Source of the DNA: DAOMFM01 sp035429825
GTDB taxonomy: Bacteria > Acidobacteriota > Blastocatellia > UBA7656 > JADIYM01
Length of the DNA: 6,810 nucleotides
Assembly (NCBI GenBank): GCA_044224215.1
Contig: JBGAKX010000192.1
Span: forward strand, 1-6,810
Direction: 5' to 3'
Positions 5,463 through 6,810 of the stretch are shown piece by piece; position 1 is the first letter of the stretch, and the number at the start of each line of letters is the position of its first letter. The notes under the pieces were generated by a model. That model was given only the letters and a program-made list of their open reading frames with translations, was not told where the DNA came from and did not search any database. Both the position numbers and the translations under genes were made by a program.

Positions 5463-5874
5463 GTTCGGTCGAATCGATTTCGATGGAAACCTCGTCGGCG
5501 CTGCCACCCGAAATCCTGAACGCCCGTACCGAAAACCCCGGCGACAACCCCGCGATCAGGTACACGGCGTCCGAATAGTATGCTCTCTCGATGTCGTACG
5601 AGGATGGCACTGGTGGAGTTCGCGGGTGCGAATGATAGAACCCGAGCACCTCGAGACCTTCACGAGTGGCCTGGCGCCGCGCGGCCCACATTTCTGCCGG
5701 GTCCATCTCGAAGCGGGTCCGTGCGTCCTCCGCCGTGTTGCGCACCGGGTAGATCGTCTCGATGACGTCGCCGCGCCCGGCAAGCACGCCGCAGCACTCG
5801 TCGGGAAACGCCGCGCTCGCTTCGCGCGCAATCGCGTCGTGGACACCGGGCCGGATCCGGAGCGTCTGGCTCAT
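5458..5874 (-). CDS. JAMM/MPN+ (M67 family) zinc metallopeptidase
   Basis: 138 aa, a single JAB1/MPN+ domain of the usual length for stand-alone bacterial members. Family: zinc isopeptidases that cleave after ubiquitin-like or sulfur-carrier tails, such as mycobacterial Mec, which releases cysteine from CysO. Seen: Glu26 in FPDECCGVLAG, then the full motif GFYHSHPRTPPVPSSYD, in which His81, His83, Ser91 and Asp94 fit H-x-H-x7-S-x2-D exactly, followed by AVYLIAGLS (103-111). Catalysis should be intact. No ThiS/CysO-like, ThiF/E1-like or CysM-like gene is in the window, so the substrate is unknown. The start at 5874 begins just before the first domain strand (TLRIRPGVHDAI); the Shine-Dalgarno is weak (TTGGA). 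The same frame stays open upstream but there runs antisense to the kinase gene. It is the first gene of the minus-strand set. Confidence 0.93.
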   Translation of the reverse strand: MSQTLRIRPGVHDAIAREASAAFPDECCGVLAGRGDVIETIYPVRNTAEDARTRFEMDPAEMWAARRQATREGLEVLGFYHSHPRTPPVPSSYDIERAYYSDAVYLIAGLSPGFSVRAFRISGGSADEVSIEIDSTER

Positions 5875-6021
5875 CGTCCAAACGTTAGCATCGAGGCAGC
5901 CCGCGAACGAAGAAACCCGCGGCGTTATGCTAAACTCATCGGGCTCCCGATCAGCAGCCTGAGCCGTCTCCCCCTCGATCGGCGTTTCCCCGGGGGTGAT
6001 CACCTCGAGACGAGAGGCACG
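5875..6021. promoter_or_regulatory. Divergent JAMM / kinase intergenic region
   Basis: 147 bases between divergent starts. On the plus strand an extended -10-like TGCTAAACT (5928-5936) could serve the kinase, with a leader of about 80 bases, but no good -35 precedes it. Directly after it, ATCGGG-CT-CCCGAT (5938-5951) is palindromic. GGTGATCACC (5995-6004) is a second palindrome close to the kinase Shine-Dalgarno (GAGAGG, 6012-6017). All assignments are weak. Confidence 0.35.
6012..6017 (+). promoter_or_regulatory. Shine-Dalgarno of the kinase gene
   Basis: GAGAGG ends four bases before the ATG at 6022. It supports that start, which also places the CPAC cluster directly at the N terminus as in related kinases. 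CCTC at 6003-6006 could pair with its GAGG, but the stem is too short to claim control. Confidence 0.6.
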
Positions 6022-6810
6022 ATGAAGCGATGCCCCGCATGTGAGACCGTCTATGCGCATGGAGGAGAGTTCTGCGCTGTGGACGGATCGGTGCTCGTCG
6101 CCATTCGCACGGCGGCGCGCGGCGGGACCGATGCAGACGGTGGATCCGCCGAGGAACAGGTGACGCTGTACGCGGGCTCGGACGTTCCGGCCGACTCGCT
6201 GCCAACCGTGTCCGTCGGATCGGACGGTTACGAGTTTTTCGATGACGGCGCGTCCGGCGGGCAGCGTGCGGCGACGGAAGCGGATCGCAACCTGATCGGC
6301 CGCGTGATCGCAGAACGGTACCGCGTCGAGGAGATCATCGGCCGCGGCGGTATGGGCGTCGTCTACAAGGCGCGCCATCTGCTGCTCGAGCGGCCGGTCG
6401 CCGTCAAGCTGCTGCTCACCCGACTCCTCGCCGACGAGAAGGCGGCACAGCGGTTCTACCGCGAGGCGCAGACGATGGCCCGCGTCGAGCATCCGAACGC
6501 GGTCGCGATCTTCGACTTCGGGGTTCTCGACGACGGCGCCGCGTACATCGTGATGGAGCACATCGACGGCGAGACGCTGCGCTCGCTGCTCGGCCGCGTG
6601 AAGCGGCTCGGTGTCGACGACGCCGTCGCGATCGCCGACCAGATCTGCGGCGCCGTCGAGGCGGCGCATCGCCAGGGCGTCGTACACCGCGACCTCAAGC
6701 CCGAGAACATCATGTTCAAGCACGGGGACAGCGGAGCGCTCGTCAAGGTGGTCGACTTCGGGCTTGCCAAGCTCGGCGAATCGTCGCCCGAGGACGGCGC
6801 GCCGATCCTC
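6022..6810 (+). CDS. Pkn-type Ser/Thr protein kinase with N-terminal zinc-ribbon-like motif (3' end outside window)
   Basis: The first 263 codons of an open reading frame that leaves the window. A Hanks-type kinase domain transfers phosphate from ATP to Ser/Thr. Seen: an N-terminal Cys cluster CPAC...FCAVDG (Cys4, Cys7, Cys18; Asp21 where a fourth Cys would be expected), a low-complexity acidic/Gly linker (about 30-90), then the kinase domain from about 100. Kinase motifs: Gly-loop IGRGGMGVVYKA (106-117), the ATP Lys129 in VAVKLL, the helix-C Glu148, the catalytic loop HRDLKPEN (222-229) with Asp224, and DFG (245-247). All catalytic residues in the visible part are intact. The activation loop, C-lobe and any sensor or membrane region lie beyond the end. 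GAGAGG, four bases upstream, supports the ATG. It is divergent from the JAMM gene. Substrates unknown. Confidence 0.95.
   Translation, partial: MKRCPACETVYAHGGEFCAVDGSVLVAIRTAARGGTDADGGSAEEQVTLYAGSDVPADSLPTVSVGSDGYEFFDDGASGGQRAATEADRNLIGRVIAERYRVEEIIGRGGMGVVYKARHLLLERPVAVKLLLTRLLADEKAAQRFYREAQTMARVEHPNAVAIFDFGVLDDGAAYIVMEHIDGETLRSLLGRVKRLGVDDAVAIADQICGAVEAAHRQGVVHRDLKPENIMFKHGDSGALVKVVDFGLAKLGESSPEDGAPIL

Noticed and set aside
5875..6723. N-terminal extension of the JAMM frame through the kinase region
   Set aside because: The frame is open only because it is antisense to the kinase; the JAMM domain begins at the ATG at 5874.

Overview
The window is GC-rich, densely coding bacterial chromosome, with six complete single-domain genes plus ftsY and a truncated kinase gene. 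No phage, IS, CRISPR, tRNA or rRNA signature was seen. Coding density, FtsY, and a Pkn-type kinase with a short N-terminal zinc-ribbon would suit an Acidobacteriota-like lineage, but Myxococcota or another GC-rich phylum is possible. The taxonomy is an inference by eye.

Left part (106-2444, minus strand): ftsY, the signal-recognition-particle receptor, is followed after 8 bases by a class V PLP-dependent aminotransferase-fold enzyme. The two are almost certainly one transcript. Middle part (2600-4251, plus strand): a peroxide-stress block, divergent from ftsY. It runs from a PerR-type Fur-family repressor to a typical 2-Cys peroxiredoxin resembling Bacillus YkuU, then a cytoplasmic thioredoxin-like protein resembling YkuV. 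A PerR-box-like palindrome lies four bases before the perR start codon and overlaps its likely promoter. A perfect 14-bp stem-loop separates the last two genes. The working model is that PerR senses peroxide and controls a peroxidase and its probable thiol partner.

Right part (4306-5874, minus strand): a run of a JAMM-type metallopeptidase, a Pro/Tyr/Gln-rich membrane protein with a DUF4870/Tic20-like C-terminal domain, and a STAS anti-sigma-factor antagonist. It converges on the peroxide block, with a GC hairpin between the two. Divergent from it, at 6022 and running off the right end, is a Pkn-type Ser/Thr kinase with an N-terminal zinc-ribbon-like Cys cluster.

Every gene belongs to a recognisable family, and I see no clearly new multi-gene system. 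The points most worth checking are the PerR/YkuU/YkuV arrangement with its operator-overlapped and apparently leaderless start, and the JAMM peptidase that lacks any visible ubiquitin-like or sulfur-carrier partner.
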